Source: Collinsella sp. (GTDB taxonomy: Bacteria; Actinomycetota; Coriobacteriia; Coriobacteriales; Coriobacteriaceae). From it: a stretch of DNA of 64,000 bases. Each line of letters starts with the position of its first letter. Positions within the stretch are counted from its first letter, which is position 1. The stretch lies in NCBI GenBank assembly GCA_018378775.1, contig JAGZWV010000003.1:1-64000 (forward strand), read 5' to 3'. Of this stretch, positions 37,413-47,360 are shown piece by piece. A program made the position numbers and the translations under genes. Below the pieces are notes generated by a model. That model was not told the DNA's origin. It made no database searches and saw nothing but the letters and a program-made list of their open reading frames with translations.

Positions 37413-37946
37413 ATGAATATCACCGTGTATCTGGGTGCCAGTGCCGGCAATGACCCGGCGTTTCTGCCCGCGGTGCAGGAGCTGGGCAACTGGATTGGCG
37501 CCAACGGACACGCGCTGGTATACGGCGGGTCCAAATCGGGCCTGATGGGTGCGCTCGCCGATAGCGTGCTCGATGCTGGCGGACACGTGACGGGTGTGGA
37601 GCCGAGCTTTTTTATCGAGGCCGAGTTTCAACATGACGGTATCGACGACCTCATCGTGACGAGTGATATGGCGGAGCGCAAGGCCAAGATGATTGAGCTC
37701 GGCGATGCGTTCATCGCCTTTCCCGGTGGCACGGGCACGCTCGAGGAGATTGCCGAGGTCATGTCCGCGGTGTCATTGGGGCACCTGAGCGCTCCGTGCA
37801 TCCTGTATAACCTGGGCGGTTACTACAACGACCTCAAGGCGCTGCTCGGGCACATGATCGATAAGGGTTTATCGAGCCCGCAGCGCCAGCAAGGCATTTA
37901 CTTTGCCGACGATTTGCGCGAGATTGCCTCGATTATCAACGGATAA
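37413..37946 (+). CDS. LOG-family nucleotide hydrolase (TIGR00730-type Rossmann protein)
   Basis: A 177-residue LOG protein. The family motifs are GGSKSGLMGALAD and the catalytic PGGTGTLEE. Characterised members are phosphoribohydrolases that release a base from nucleoside 5'-monophosphates (cytokinin activation in plants and some bacteria). The physiological role in gut bacteria is not established. The start at 37413 has GAGGGGG upstream. It is probably co-transcribed with the channel gene. Confidence 0.9.
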   Translation: MNITVYLGASAGNDPAFLPAVQELGNWIGANGHALVYGGSKSGLMGALADSVLDAGGHVTGVEPSFFIEAEFQHDGIDDLIVTSDMAERKAKMIELGDAFIAFPGGTGTLEEIAEVMSAVSLGHLSAPCILYNLGGYYNDLKALLGHMIDKGLSSPQRQQGIYFADDLREIASIING

Positions 37947-38071
37947 GTCTTGAGCCTGTCCCACTATGACTCCCAATGGTGCCGTTTGCGGCGCAGACGG
38001 TTGGCTCGTTCGAGCAACGCTCGCTCTACAATAAAACATAACTATGTCGACTTTGACCGCGGGAGGACCCG

Positions 38072-39361
38072 ATGGATAACCTTGCCAAACCCACAAACCG
38101 CGCGCTGTTTTTAGCTAGCGTTGCCGTGACCGGTGCGTTCGCAGGTGCCGCGGTCTGGCTGTTCTTTTTTGCGATGGAGCACGGTATCGACTATCTATGG
38201 ACCGAGATTCCGTACGCGCTGGGCGTCGCTTCGCCCGAGCTTGCCAGCGGCCCGTTTGGCTTTTTGCCGTACCCGTTTTTTGTCTGCCTGCTGGGCGGCC
38301 TGTTAATCGGTCTGTACGAAAAGATGACAGGCACCAAGACCGATGACCTCAATCAGGTCATGGCCAAGGTCAAGCAAGACGGGCACTACCCGTACGACAA
38401 CCTGGGCAAGCTTTCGCTCGCGGCGTTGCTGCCGCTGCTGTTTGGCGGAAGTATTGGACCGGAGGCCGGCCTGACCGGCGTTATCGCTGGTCTGTGCAGC
38501 TGGGTCGGCGACCGCATGCGTCGCTTTGGCGCCGAGTTTAGGGAGCTCACGCTGCTGGGCACCCAGGCCGCGCTGACGGCGCTCTTTACCGCGCCCGTCT
38601 TTGGTTTTGTGGCACCGCTTGCCGGTAGCGCCGACGGCGACGAGGGCTCTGCGTCCGGCGAGATCACCATCAAGCTGCCCAAGGCGCAAAAGACGGTGGT
38701 CTACGGTATTGCGATTGCCGGCGGTCTGGGTGCCTACCTGCTGCTTGGCCAGCTTGTGGGCGGCGGCATGGGCATGCCCAGGTTCGAGGCTGCCGTGGTG
38801 GGCAACTTGGAGCTTACCTGGCTCGTCCCTCTGTCGCTGATCGGAACAATCTGCGGCTGGCTGTACTTTGTCTCTGAGCACGCGAGCGAAGCGCTTGCCC
38901 ATGCCATAGGGGAGCGTCCTGTCGTCAAGGCCATGCTAGCCGGTCTGGCGCTCGCCATCTGCGGCACGGTCCTGCCCTACACCATGTTTGCCGGCGAGAC
39001 TCAGGCCGACGTGCTCATGGAAACCTACCTGACCATTCCCGCTGGCGTGCTTATCGCGACCGGTCTTGTTAAGGCCATGCTGACGCCCGCCCTCATCAAC
39101 CTTGGTTGGCGCGGCGGCCACTTCTTCCCGGTTATCTTCTCAGGCGTAAGCTTGGGCTATGGCCTTGCCATCCTCACCGGCGCAGATCCGGTCTTTTGCG
39201 TCGCCGTCTGCACGGCATCGACGATGGGCGCGGTCATGCGTCAGCCGGTCATGGTCGTGGGCCTGCTGCTCATGTGCTTCCCACTCAAGGGTATCGTCTG
39301 CATGATCATCGCCGCCGTTATCGCCGCCGGCATTCCGCTGCCCAAGCCGCTGCGCAAGTAG
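38072..39361 (+). CDS. ClC-family chloride/ion channel or antiporter
   Basis: A 429-residue ClC protein with ~10 membrane helices. The anion-pathway motif GGSIGPEAGLTG is present (GxGPE type, with the gating Glu), as are a second conserved region (GGHFFPVIFSGVSLGYG, close to GxFxP) and helix-R sequences. It lacks C-terminal CBS domains. The start at 38072 has GGAGGACCCG upstream. I looked for a fluoride riboswitch in the 125-bp leader and saw none, so fluoride specificity is not supported. Confidence 0.9.
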   Translation: MDNLAKPTNRALFLASVAVTGAFAGAAVWLFFFAMEHGIDYLWTEIPYALGVASPELASGPFGFLPYPFFVCLLGGLLIGLYEKMTGTKTDDLNQVMAKVKQDGHYPYDNLGKLSLAALLPLLFGGSIGPEAGLTGVIAGLCSWVGDRMRRFGAEFRELTLLGTQAALTALFTAPVFGFVAPLAGSADGDEGSASGEITIKLPKAQKTVVYGIAIAGGLGAYLLLGQLVGGGMGMPRFEAAVVGNLELTWLVPLSLIGTICGWLYFVSEHASEALAHAIGERPVVKAMLAGLALAICGTVLPYTMFAGETQADVLMETYLTIPAGVLIATGLVKAMLTPALINLGWRGGHFFPVIFSGVSLGYGLAILTGADPVFCVAVCTASTMGAVMRQPVMVVGLLLMCFPLKGIVCMIIAAVIAAGIPLPKPLRK

Positions 39362-39455
39362 CACGGCAGCGCGCGGTCAGTACAAACATCTCAAGTCCGG
39401 TGCGGGCGCTGTGTCACGGATTTGCGGGTGGACTGGATTTCGTTCGGTATCGGCG

Positions 39456-40331
39456 CTACTTCCAAATTGCAAGCGCGGCGGTGCCCAGTACGATGAGGGC
39501 GAGACCGATGGCGCTGCGTCGTGAGAGTTTTTCGTTGAATGCCAGGCGCGCAAATAGTACTGATACGACAATCGATAGTTTGTCGATCTGCACCACGACG
39601 CTCACCTGGCCTGTGGCGATGGCGTAGTAATAGAGCAGCCACGATGCTCCGGTCGCGATGCCCGATGTTGCGAGAAATGTGAGTTCGCGCCGGTCAGCGT
39701 GCGCGACCTGATCCAGTTTTCCCTTGGCTGCCACGATCGCCCATGCCATAACCAGTACCACGCAGGTGCGGATTGCCGTGGCCAGGTTTGACTCGACGCC
39801 TTCGATGCCAACCTTGGCAAGGATGGACGTGAGCGCCGCGAACACGGCGGCGCCGAGGGCGTAAGCGAGCCAGGTCCGGTCTTGCTGCTGCTCGGGTCCG
39901 GCAGACTGCTTCTTCTCGATCATTAAAAACGTGCCGAGGGTGATGACAGCGGTTCCCACGAGCTTAACCGCAAGGTTGCTCGTCTCGCCAAAAAGCACGA
40001 TGGCGATCAGTGCGGCGAGTACGGTGCTCATCTTGTCGACCGGTACGACCTTATTGACGTCTCCGATGCCCAACGCCTTAAAGTAACAGATCCACGAAGC
40101 ACCGGTAGCGAGTCCCGAGAGGACGAGAAAGAGCCAAGATCTGGGTTCGATGCTGCCGATGGTTCCAATGGATCCAGAAATGCCCGCCATTGCCCAGGCG
40201 AAAACGAGCACCACGCAGGTGCGAATGGCCGTCGCGATATCGGAGTCAGTCTGCTTGATGCCGCATTTGGCCAGGACAGATGTGACGCCGGCAAAGAAAG
40301 CTGACACAAATGCTGCTGCGACCCACGACAC
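39456..40331 (-). CDS. EamA/DMT-family permease
   Basis: A 291-residue membrane protein with ten predicted helices in two EamA repeats of about 140 residues (each with ATAIRTCVVLVxAWA and TGASWxxYxxAxxxG). Members export or import metabolites; the substrate is unknown. The GTG at 40331 has GGAGG 10 nt upstream. Convergent with the ClC gene. Confidence 0.88.
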   Translation of the reverse strand: MSWVAAAFVSAFFAGVTSVLAKCGIKQTDSDIATAIRTCVVLVFAWAMAGISGSIGTIGSIEPRSWLFLVLSGLATGASWICYFKALGIGDVNKVVPVDKMSTVLAALIAIVLFGETSNLAVKLVGTAVITLGTFLMIEKKQSAGPEQQQDRTWLAYALGAAVFAALTSILAKVGIEGVESNLATAIRTCVVLVMAWAIVAAKGKLDQVAHADRRELTFLATSGIATGASWLLYYYAIATGQVSVVVQIDKLSIVVSVLFARLAFNEKLSRRSAIGLALIVLGTAALAIWK

Positions 40332-40470
40332 GGGTGAAATGCCTCCCCAAAGAACGACCGCGCCAGATTTACGGCGCTCGTCCGATGATACCGTCCCGCC
40401 ATGAAGCTTTGATATCGCTGTGGTGAGACAGGGGCCATAGTTCGAGAGGGCATTTGGTTAAGGCTCGAAT

Positions 40471-40651
40471 CGAAGGTGAATGGTTTTCCGCGAAGTGAAC
40501 GAGTAAATCTGGACCCCTGGAACATGCGCACTTTTTTCGAACAAAACTGCAGGATTCTTAGACAAAACCGCAGGAATTGAGTCCTTAAAAATGTCGATGC
40601 TACAGGGCGCTGTTTTTACTCGTTCACTTCTCGGAAAAGTATTCACCTTCG
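40471..40651. repeat. LongPal palindromic element, copy 3, inverted
   Basis: A 181-bp palindrome of the same family. Its outermost bases differ from copies 1 and 2 in both arms (CGAAGGTGAAT / ATTCACCTTCG instead of CGAGGTCTAAT / ATTAGACCTCG), preserving pairing. The core repeat appears as CAAAACCGCAGGA, the complement of copies 1 and 2, so this copy lies in the opposite orientation. No PalA copy is beside it. The rest of the 449-bp gap holds a terminator and nothing else recognisable. Confidence 0.88.
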
Positions 40652-40737
40652 ATATGCTGACGGTGTCTTTTTGGTTGCCAAGAGCTAGACGGCCTGCTGT
40701 GAAGGGCGGTGGTGACGCTATGCCGCCTCGTTTCGTT

Positions 40738-40772
40738 GAAAAAATAAGCGGGGTACCACCTAAGCTTTTTTA
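40738..40772. terminator. Probable bidirectional terminator of the GntR-ABC operon
   Basis: AAAAAATAAGC and GCTTTTTTA flank a GGGGTACCACCTA loop region; A-runs and T-runs on both sides suit termination in either direction. It starts 9 bp beyond the permease stop codon. Confidence 0.6.
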
Positions 40773-40780
40773 GCCGTCGA

Positions 40781-41479
40781 TTACAGATCGCGTGCTCGGT
40801 AAACCTTGGTGCTGACGGTGCAGCTGATTGCACATAGCGCGAGGGCAAGTGCGGCGATGCCCGCGCACAAGCAGCCGAGGACGGCAGGATCGGGATTCGC
40901 CCCAGCAATCGACATGAGCCAGTTGCTGATGGGGTTGGAGGAGCTCAGCGTGGCCATGGCAAGGCATCCGAGCAGGGCAAACAAGGCAACGGATAGGCGC
41001 AGCGCCTCCATGCGTCCAAATCGAAAGAACAACGGCTGTGCCAAAAACACCATCATGAGGGAGATGAGCATCGATGCTGCCGAGGCTATTGCAATCTCAA
41101 AGACGATCTGTCCCGTCAACGGAATACCCGCGCTGTTGAAGAGCGGGAAGGAGACGACGCTCAGAAGCGCGGCGGCGCACGCCATGACAGCCGAAAAGAC
41201 AATGATGCTCAGGTAGCGTGCGCAGATGATGTCTTTACGAGAAAGAGGCAGCGTTGCGCGATAGCGCTCCCAACCGTTTTGATTGTCGAAACCGGCCAGT
41301 GAGTTCATGAATATGATGGGTGACATGGCACTGACGGCGCAGGCGCCGGCGCTCATACCGGAATCGCCATCCGACGCGTTGGCGAGCGTCAGCACGACGA
41401 AGATGAACAGGCCGACGCCTGCAATGCTCGGAATAAGCGAGCGAGCGATGGCGAGCTCGGACATAAAGGCGCGTTTCAT
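40781..41479 (-). CDS. ABC-2-type permease subunit
   Basis: A 232-residue membrane protein with six predicted helices and the NSLAGFDNQNGWERYRATLP region typical of small ABC-2 permeases (segment FDNQNGWERYR-LPLSRKDII). Its start overlaps the stop of the ATPase gene (ATGA), so the two form one transporter. With the GntR gene upstream it matches YtrA-type/bacitracin-style exporter operons. The substrate, perhaps a peptide antibiotic, is inferred. Confidence 0.85.
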   Translation of the reverse strand: MKRAFMSELAIARSLIPSIAGVGLFIFVVLTLANASDGDSGMSAGACAVSAMSPIIFMNSLAGFDNQNGWERYRATLPLSRKDIICARYLSIIVFSAVMACAAALLSVVSFPLFNSAGIPLTGQIVFEIAIASAASMLISLMMVFLAQPLFFRFGRMEALRLSVALFALLGCLAMATLSSSNPISNWLMSIAGANPDPAVLGCLCAGIAALALALCAISCTVSTKVYRARDL

Positions 41480-42357
41480 TTCGAAGCCCCTTTCAGCGTG
41501 AGGCGCAGGTAGTCATCAATGGTTGCCCGATCGCAGGGAATCTCGGGGAAGGCCTCGAGCGTTTCGCAACGGTTGGGCACGAGCACGTCCACGCTATAGG
41601 CGTGGTGGACGGCACGGGCGCCTTCGACGCAAGCCATAAGCTCGGCGGCCTGTGCTTGGGTGCAGTGGGCGATGCCGGCGCGGTCGGTAATGTCCTCGCG
41701 CGGCAGGTCAAAAATAATCGAGCCATTATCGATGCAGATGACGCGATCAGCGGTGCGATCGAGGTCGGACGTAATGTGGCTCGAGAGTAACACGCTGTGC
41801 TGGCCGTCGGCGACAAAGGCAAGCAGCTCATCAAGCAGTTCCTCGCGTGCCATGGGATCGAGGCCCGCGGTGGCTTCGTCCAAAACGAGCAGTTTGGCCT
41901 TGTGGCTGAGCGCGCAGGCAAGCTGCAGCTTCATGCCCATGCCGCGGGAGAGGTCCTTGACCTTTGCCTTGGGATCGAGGCCAAATCGGTCGATGAGGCT
42001 GGAGAAGGTGTCGTGGCTCCAGGTGGGGTATGCCGGGCTTACGAGTGCCTCAACTTCGGTCACCTTGAGTGTGGAAGGGAAGGGGCATGTGTCCAGCACG
42101 AGGCCGACACGAGTGCGCAGGCAACGCTGCGTTTCATCGGGCGCGTCGGCGCCACAGTGCTGCCCAAACAGGTGCACTTCGCCGGCATCGAGCTTTATAA
42201 GCCCAAGCGCGGCGCGAATCGTCGTGGTTTTGCCGGCGCCGTTTGCGCCCACAAAGCCAACAATCTGGCCGGGCTCCACGGCGAGCGTGACATCGCGTAG
42301 TGAAAAGCGGTCGCTCACACGGCGTGAGATACCTTTGAGTTCTAGCAAGTTCTGCAT
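41476..42357 (-). CDS. ABC transporter ATP-binding protein (YtrB/BcrA-like)
   Basis: A 293-residue ABC ATPase with Walker A GANGAGKTT, a signature region LSRGMGMKLQL (the family's less canonical form), Walker B LLVLDEATAGLDP and the H-loop SSHI. The C-terminal ~70 residues extend beyond the core. The ATG at 42357 has GAAAGG 7 nt upstream. Second gene of the GntR operon, coupled to the permease. Confidence 0.92.
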   Translation of the reverse strand: MQNLLELKGISRRVSDRFSLRDVTLAVEPGQIVGFVGANGAGKTTTIRAALGLIKLDAGEVHLFGQHCGADAPDETQRCLRTRVGLVLDTCPFPSTLKVTEVEALVSPAYPTWSHDTFSSLIDRFGLDPKAKVKDLSRGMGMKLQLACALSHKAKLLVLDEATAGLDPMAREELLDELLAFVADGQHSVLLSSHITSDLDRTADRVICIDNGSIIFDLPREDITDRAGIAHCTQAQAAELMACVEGARAVHHAYSVDVLVPNRCETLEAFPEIPCDRATIDDYLRLTLKGASK

Positions 42358-42380
42358 GGTATAGCCTTTCTTGCAGATGA

Positions 42381-42761
42381 CTACTGCATGGTTTCGGGGG
42401 CTACCAGGTCGAGCATCTCGTGCAGTTTGTCGCGCGTGACGCCCAGGGTTTCGGCTTGGCTCGCCGCTTTCGCAAGCAACTCTTCGATATGGCAGAGCTG
42501 ACTTTCGCGTAAGAGTTCTTGGTTGCCCTCAGCGACAAAGCACCCCTTGCCCTGCACGGTGCAGATAAACCCGAGCTGCTCCAAGTCGGCGTAGGCGCGC
42601 TTGGTGGTGATAACGCTCACACTCAGGTCGCTGGCAAGCGCACGGATACTGGGGAGTTTGGCTCCCGCAGCGAGTGCGCCCGATAGGATCTGAGCTTTGA
42701 CTTGCGAGGCTATCTGCTCGTAGATGGGCTTGTCGCTCGAATTGGATAGGATGATGTCCAC
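42381..42761 (-). CDS. GntR-family regulator, YtrA subfamily
   Basis: A 126-residue regulator: winged helix (PIYEQIASQVKAQIL ... LPSIRALASDLSVSVITTKRAYADLEQLGF) followed by only ~45 residues, which is the short C-terminus typical of the YtrA subgroup. The GTG at 42761 has AAGGAG 5 nt upstream. It leads an operon with an ABC ATPase and permease, and probably represses it through the palindrome at 42789-42822. Confidence 0.92.
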   Translation of the reverse strand: MDIILSNSSDKPIYEQIASQVKAQILSGALAAGAKLPSIRALASDLSVSVITTKRAYADLEQLGFICTVQGKGCFVAEGNQELLRESQLCHIEELLAKAASQAETLGVTRDKLHEMLDLVAPETMQ

Positions 42762-42788
42762 AGCGGCTCCTTAGCTGTTGGGCTACAC

Positions 42789-42822
42789 GTGTATATAACC
42801 GGTAAGCACAGTATATATACAC
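42789..42822. promoter_or_regulatory. Candidate GntR operator
   Basis: GTGTATATA (42789-42797) and TATATACAC (42814-42822) are a perfect 9-bp inverted repeat with a 16-bp spacer, 28 bp upstream of the gntR start and overlapping the only AT-rich, promoter-like sequence there. Confidence 0.5.
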
Positions 42823-42871
42823 TATGCACAGTTACGCAAGAGGTAAATAGGGATTGTCCGCTCGTTCATTC

Positions 42872-43170
42872 ATCTCAATCTGTAACATCTGGAACCGATA
42901 TGGACGGCTACCTGTTACAGATTGAGATTTTGCTGGCGGGCCCCACCTGGTTGTCTCAATCTGTAACAACTGGAGAAGATTTTGGCTGCTAGATGTTATA
43001 GATCGAGACATTGGCCGCCCGTCTATCCTTATATCTCAATCTGTAACAGATGGACCCGTTTTGAGTGGCTAGATGTTACAGATCGAGATCTTTCTGGGAC
43101 GCCCACCTGTTTGTCTAAATCTGTAACAGGTAGAGGTTCAAAAACCGTCTAGATGTTACAGATCGAGACA
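42872..43170. repeat. Tandem array of four hairpins, 80-bp period
   Basis: Four units each consist of a left arm (TCTCAATCTGTAACA), a loop of exactly 25 nt and a right arm (TGTTACAGATYGAGA): 42872-42928, 42952-43010, 43033-43089 and 43112-43170. Units are separated by 22-23 nt. Left arms start 80 or 81 bp apart. Loops share TGGA...GGCTAGA and linkers share CGCCC..CCT, so the array arose by tandem duplication. It fills the gap between the divergent gntR and prfC genes (552 bp), most of which it occupies; no gene is visible in it. Confidence 0.9.
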
Positions 43171-43313
43171 AGCTGCTGCAGAGTGCCGCCGCCGATCGGC
43201 AACCAAAGCCCCAACTGATGAATTTGTCCTGATAGGCGCCCTAGAGCGAGATTTCGCGGCTACAATAGTGCGGTTACAACGACGTAATGCACTCAATGCA
43301 AGAAAGGATCCGC

Positions 43314-44927
<1,614 letters not shown>

Positions 44928-44969
44928 TGCGCCGGCGCGGTGGCCTGGCGGGGCTGCCGCGCCGTTTGC

Positions 44970-44998
44970 TTGCCTGATGCCGTGTGAGCGGCTATCAT
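44970..44998 (+). promoter_or_regulatory. Sigma-70-like promoter of the VUT-SDR operon
   Basis: TTGCCT (44970-44975) and TATCAT (44993-44998) are 17 bp apart, predicting a start near 45005 and a leader of about 80 nt. Confidence 0.5.
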
Positions 44999-45027
44999 AC
45001 CCACCGTCGTCTCAAGACCGGGGCGTC

Positions 45028-45077
45028 CGAGCAGTTCGGGTCCGATATCCTGCTCGTTAAACCTAAAACCAAAGGAG
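45028..45077 (+). promoter_or_regulatory. Possible preQ1-I-like riboswitch
   Basis: A perfect 7-bp stem CGAGCAG / CTGCTCG (45028-45034, 45050-45056) has a 15-nt loop beginning TTC, followed by an A-rich tail (TTAAACCTAAAACCAAAGGAG) running straight into the ribosome binding site. The loop GGT could pair with a tail ACC to form the H-type pseudoknot. This is the size and layout of preQ1-I, and COG1738 transporters are known preQ1-riboswitch targets. The match to consensus loop bases is incomplete, so this stays tentative. Confidence 0.4.
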
Positions 45078-45083
45078 TACATA

Positions 45084-45806
45084 ATGATCAAGAAGGTCAT
45101 GGAGGACTATAAGGTCCTGTTGCGGAGCATTCCCGCGGCAACGGTTTCGCTGTTTTTCGTGAGTGTCATCATGATGAACCTGCTGGCCAACAAAGAGCTC
45201 ATCAGCCTGCCGTATCTGGCACTCGATTGCGGCTTTGTGGTGAGCTGGGTTTCGTTTTTGTGCCAGGACATGATCTGCAAGCGCTTTGGCGCCAAGGCAT
45301 CCATCAAAATCTCTATCCTCGCGCTGCTGGTCAACCTGGCCGTGAGCCTGTGCTTTTGGGCATGCTCGCTCACGCCCGGTATGTGGGGCGCCTACTACGA
45401 CACGGGCATGATCGAGGTTAACACTGCCCTTAACGCCACCATCGGCGGCACCTGGTACGTGGTGCTGGGCTCTTCGCTGGCAATGCTCGTTTCTGCCGTG
45501 GTTAATTCCACGCTCAACCAGTCGCTCGGCCGTATGCTCAAAAAGAATAACTTTGCGAGCTTCGCCTTCCGCTCCTATGTGTCCACGGGTGTTGGCCAGT
45601 TTATCGACAACCTGGTCTTTGCCATTGTGGTGAGCCACACGTTCTTTGGTTGGACCTGGGTGCAGGTCCTTATGTGCTCGCTGACCGGCGCTGTTGCCGA
45701 GCTGCTGTGCGAGGTCTTCCTGAGCCCCGTGGGCTACAAGGTCGTGCGCGGCTGGGAGCGCGAGAATGTGGGCTCCGAGTACCTCGAGCGCCACGCAACC
45801 GCCTAA
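45084..45806 (+). CDS. VUT/COG1738-family transporter (putative queuosine precursor uptake)
   Basis: A 240-residue membrane protein with six predicted helices, of the YhhQ/VUT group; characterised members take up queuosine precursors such as preQ0 or preQ1. Conserved features are NLLANKELI, GFVVSWVSFLCQDMI and the GVGQFIDNLVF segment in a late helix. The ATG at 45084 has AAAGGAG 6 nt upstream. It is the first gene of a two-gene unit with an SDR enzyme 9 bp downstream. The leader may be a preQ1 riboswitch, which would fit the proposed substrate. Confidence 0.85.
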   Translation: MIKKVMEDYKVLLRSIPAATVSLFFVSVIMMNLLANKELISLPYLALDCGFVVSWVSFLCQDMICKRFGAKASIKISILALLVNLAVSLCFWACSLTPGMWGAYYDTGMIEVNTALNATIGGTWYVVLGSSLAMLVSAVVNSTLNQSLGRMLKKNNFASFAFRSYVSTGVGQFIDNLVFAIVVSHTFFGWTWVQVLMCSLTGAVAELLCEVFLSPVGYKVVRGWERENVGSEYLERHATA

Positions 45807-45815
45807 GGAGCAAGT

Positions 45816-46496
45816 ATGCGGGTTTTGATCACGGGCGCTTCGGGCGGTATCGGAGCCGCGTGCGTGCAGCGCTTTTTGGACGAGGGCCACGAGGTCGTGG
45901 GCTTTGATCTGCTGCCGGCGGCGATCGAACACGAGCGCTACCGCCATCTGATTGTTGATGTCCGCGAGCCTAACTCGTTTCCAGGCGACCTTGAGCCTCA
46001 GGTGATCGTGAACGTTGCCGGTACGCAGGATTCGGCCGACGACATCGCCGCCAACCTGTATGGCACCATCAACGTGACCGAGCGCTACGCCTTTGCGGGG
46101 GAGGGGCTTGCCGCCAAGCCGGCGCCTGCTATCCAATCCGTGGTCAATGTGGGGTCGGCGAGCGGGCATACGGGATCGGAGTTTCCCGCCTATGCCGCCA
46201 GCAAGGGCGGCGTTATCGCCTATACCAAGAACCTTGCAAACCGCTTGGCACCGCAGGCCATCGCCAACAGTGTGGACCCGGGTGGCGTTGTCACGCCGCT
46301 CAACCGTTGTGTGATGGAAGACGAGCACCTGTGGAACCAGATTATGGAGCTCACGCCGCTTAAGCGCTGGGCCACTGCCCAAGAGATCGCCGAGTGGATC
46401 TACTTTGTGGGCGTGACCAACCGGTTTATGACCGGGCAGAGCCTGTTGATCGATGGCGGCGAGGCCGGCCGCACACAATTTATTTGGCCCGAATAG
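45816..46496 (+). CDS. Short-chain dehydrogenase/reductase
   Basis: A 226-residue classical SDR. The Rossmann glycine motif is TGASGGIGAA, the catalytic triad elements are Ser in NVGSASGHTG and YAASKGG (Tyr and Lys), and PGGVVTPL follows. The substrate is unknown. The ATG at 45816 has AAGGAG 6 nt upstream. It is in an operon with the VUT transporter and ends at a strong terminator. Confidence 0.92.
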   Translation: MRVLITGASGGIGAACVQRFLDEGHEVVGFDLLPAAIEHERYRHLIVDVREPNSFPGDLEPQVIVNVAGTQDSADDIAANLYGTINVTERYAFAGEGLAAKPAPAIQSVVNVGSASGHTGSEFPAYAASKGGVIAYTKNLANRLAPQAIANSVDPGGVVTPLNRCVMEDEHLWNQIMELTPLKRWATAQEIAEWIYFVGVTNRFMTGQSLLIDGGEAGRTQFIWPE

Positions 46497-46499
46497 GAA

Positions 46500-46533
46500 A
46501 CGCGCCCGATGGAAAGCCGTCGGGCGCGTTTTT
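46500..46533 (+). terminator. Terminator of the VUT-SDR operon
   Basis: ACGCGCCCGA / TCGGGCGCGT stem with a 10-nt loop and TTTTT, overlapping the sequence right after the SDR stop. It may also serve the convergent ung gene. Confidence 0.85.
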
Positions 46534-46546
46534 GATGTATCGATTT

Positions 46547-47272
46547 TTAGCCGATGCAAGTCCAGTTGACGGGGGTCGAGCCGTGCTGTTCGAGTAGCCG
46601 ATTGGCAGCGGAGAAGGGGCGCGATCCCATAAAGGCCGGGAGCTCCGCCGTGGCTCGGTTGGCCGAAAGCGGGGAGGGATGCGTGGACGCCAGGCAGAAC
46701 TTACCGGTCGCTTCGCCAGCCCCGGTCGCGACGAGCTTGCCTTCGACCATCTGCTGGGCAAAGCGGCCCCATGCCAAAAAGACTATCGGTTGGGGCAACT
46801 GGCAGCAGCGTTCGATAACATAGTTGGTGAGCGTGCTCCAGCCCAGTTTGGCATGCGAGTTGGCGGCATGCTCGCGCACGGTGAGCGTAGTGTTGAGGAG
46901 CAGGACGCCCTGCAGCGCCCATGGGGTTAGGTCTCCCGTGGCGGGAATGGGGCAGCCCAGATCGGCTTTGAGTTCCTTGAAAATGTTGCGCAGGCTCGGC
47001 GGCAACTTGGTTTGCGTCGCGGGGACCGAGAACGACAGTCCCATTGCCTGGTTGGGTCCGTGATAGGGGTCTTGACCCAAGATGACAACCTTGACCTGGT
47101 CGGCCGGCGTGTAGGCGAGGGCATTGAGGATGTCGTCTTGTGCCGGGTAGATGGTCTGCTCGGCACGCAAAAGGGCGATGCGCTCGAGCAGCTGGTTCGT
47201 AGTGTCACGTACCGACTGCGGCGCATCGCCCAACCAAGTTGCTATGTTGCGGTCGCGGGTTACGGTGTCCAT
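46547..47272 (-). CDS. ung: Uracil-DNA glycosylase
   Basis: A 241-residue family-1 UDG that removes uracil from DNA. All signature motifs are visible: GQDPYHGPNQAMGLSFS (catalytic Asp), the LLLNTTLTV strand, and the C-terminal STHPSPLSANR with the catalytic His. Length is normal. The ATG at 47272 has AAAGGAG upstream. Monocistronic. Confidence 0.96.
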   Translation of the reverse strand: MDTVTRDRNIATWLGDAPQSVRDTTNQLLERIALLRAEQTIYPAQDDILNALAYTPADQVKVVILGQDPYHGPNQAMGLSFSVPATQTKLPPSLRNIFKELKADLGCPIPATGDLTPWALQGVLLLNTTLTVREHAANSHAKLGWSTLTNYVIERCCQLPQPIVFLAWGRFAQQMVEGKLVATGAGEATGKFCLASTHPSPLSANRATAELPAFMGSRPFSAANRLLEQHGSTPVNWTCIG

Positions 47273-47360
47273 GGGGCTCCTTTATGGCAGATGCTCTGTT
47301 GGCATCTATTGTAAAGGCGCACCGGTTGCCTTTATGCCGCGGCTGCATAAGGAGTGGGGT

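Noticed and set aside
37947..38071. Fluoride riboswitch before the ClC gene
   Set aside because: I could not find the conserved GGxGATGG and downstream pairing elements in the leader.
40738..40772. T-box riboswitch (minus strand reads AGGTGGTACC)
   Set aside because: The T-box-like motif lies after the last gene of the operon, not before a gene, and no specifier stem or antiterminator arrangement is visible; a terminator explains it better.
42872..43170. CRISPR array
   Set aside because: Repeats alternate in orientation, spacers are related to each other and no cas genes are present. It is a tandem hairpin array.
45063..46559. Minus-strand frame of 498 codons spanning two + strand genes
   Set aside because: It crosses the VUT and SDR genes and the intervening ribosome binding site; both + strand genes are clear family members.
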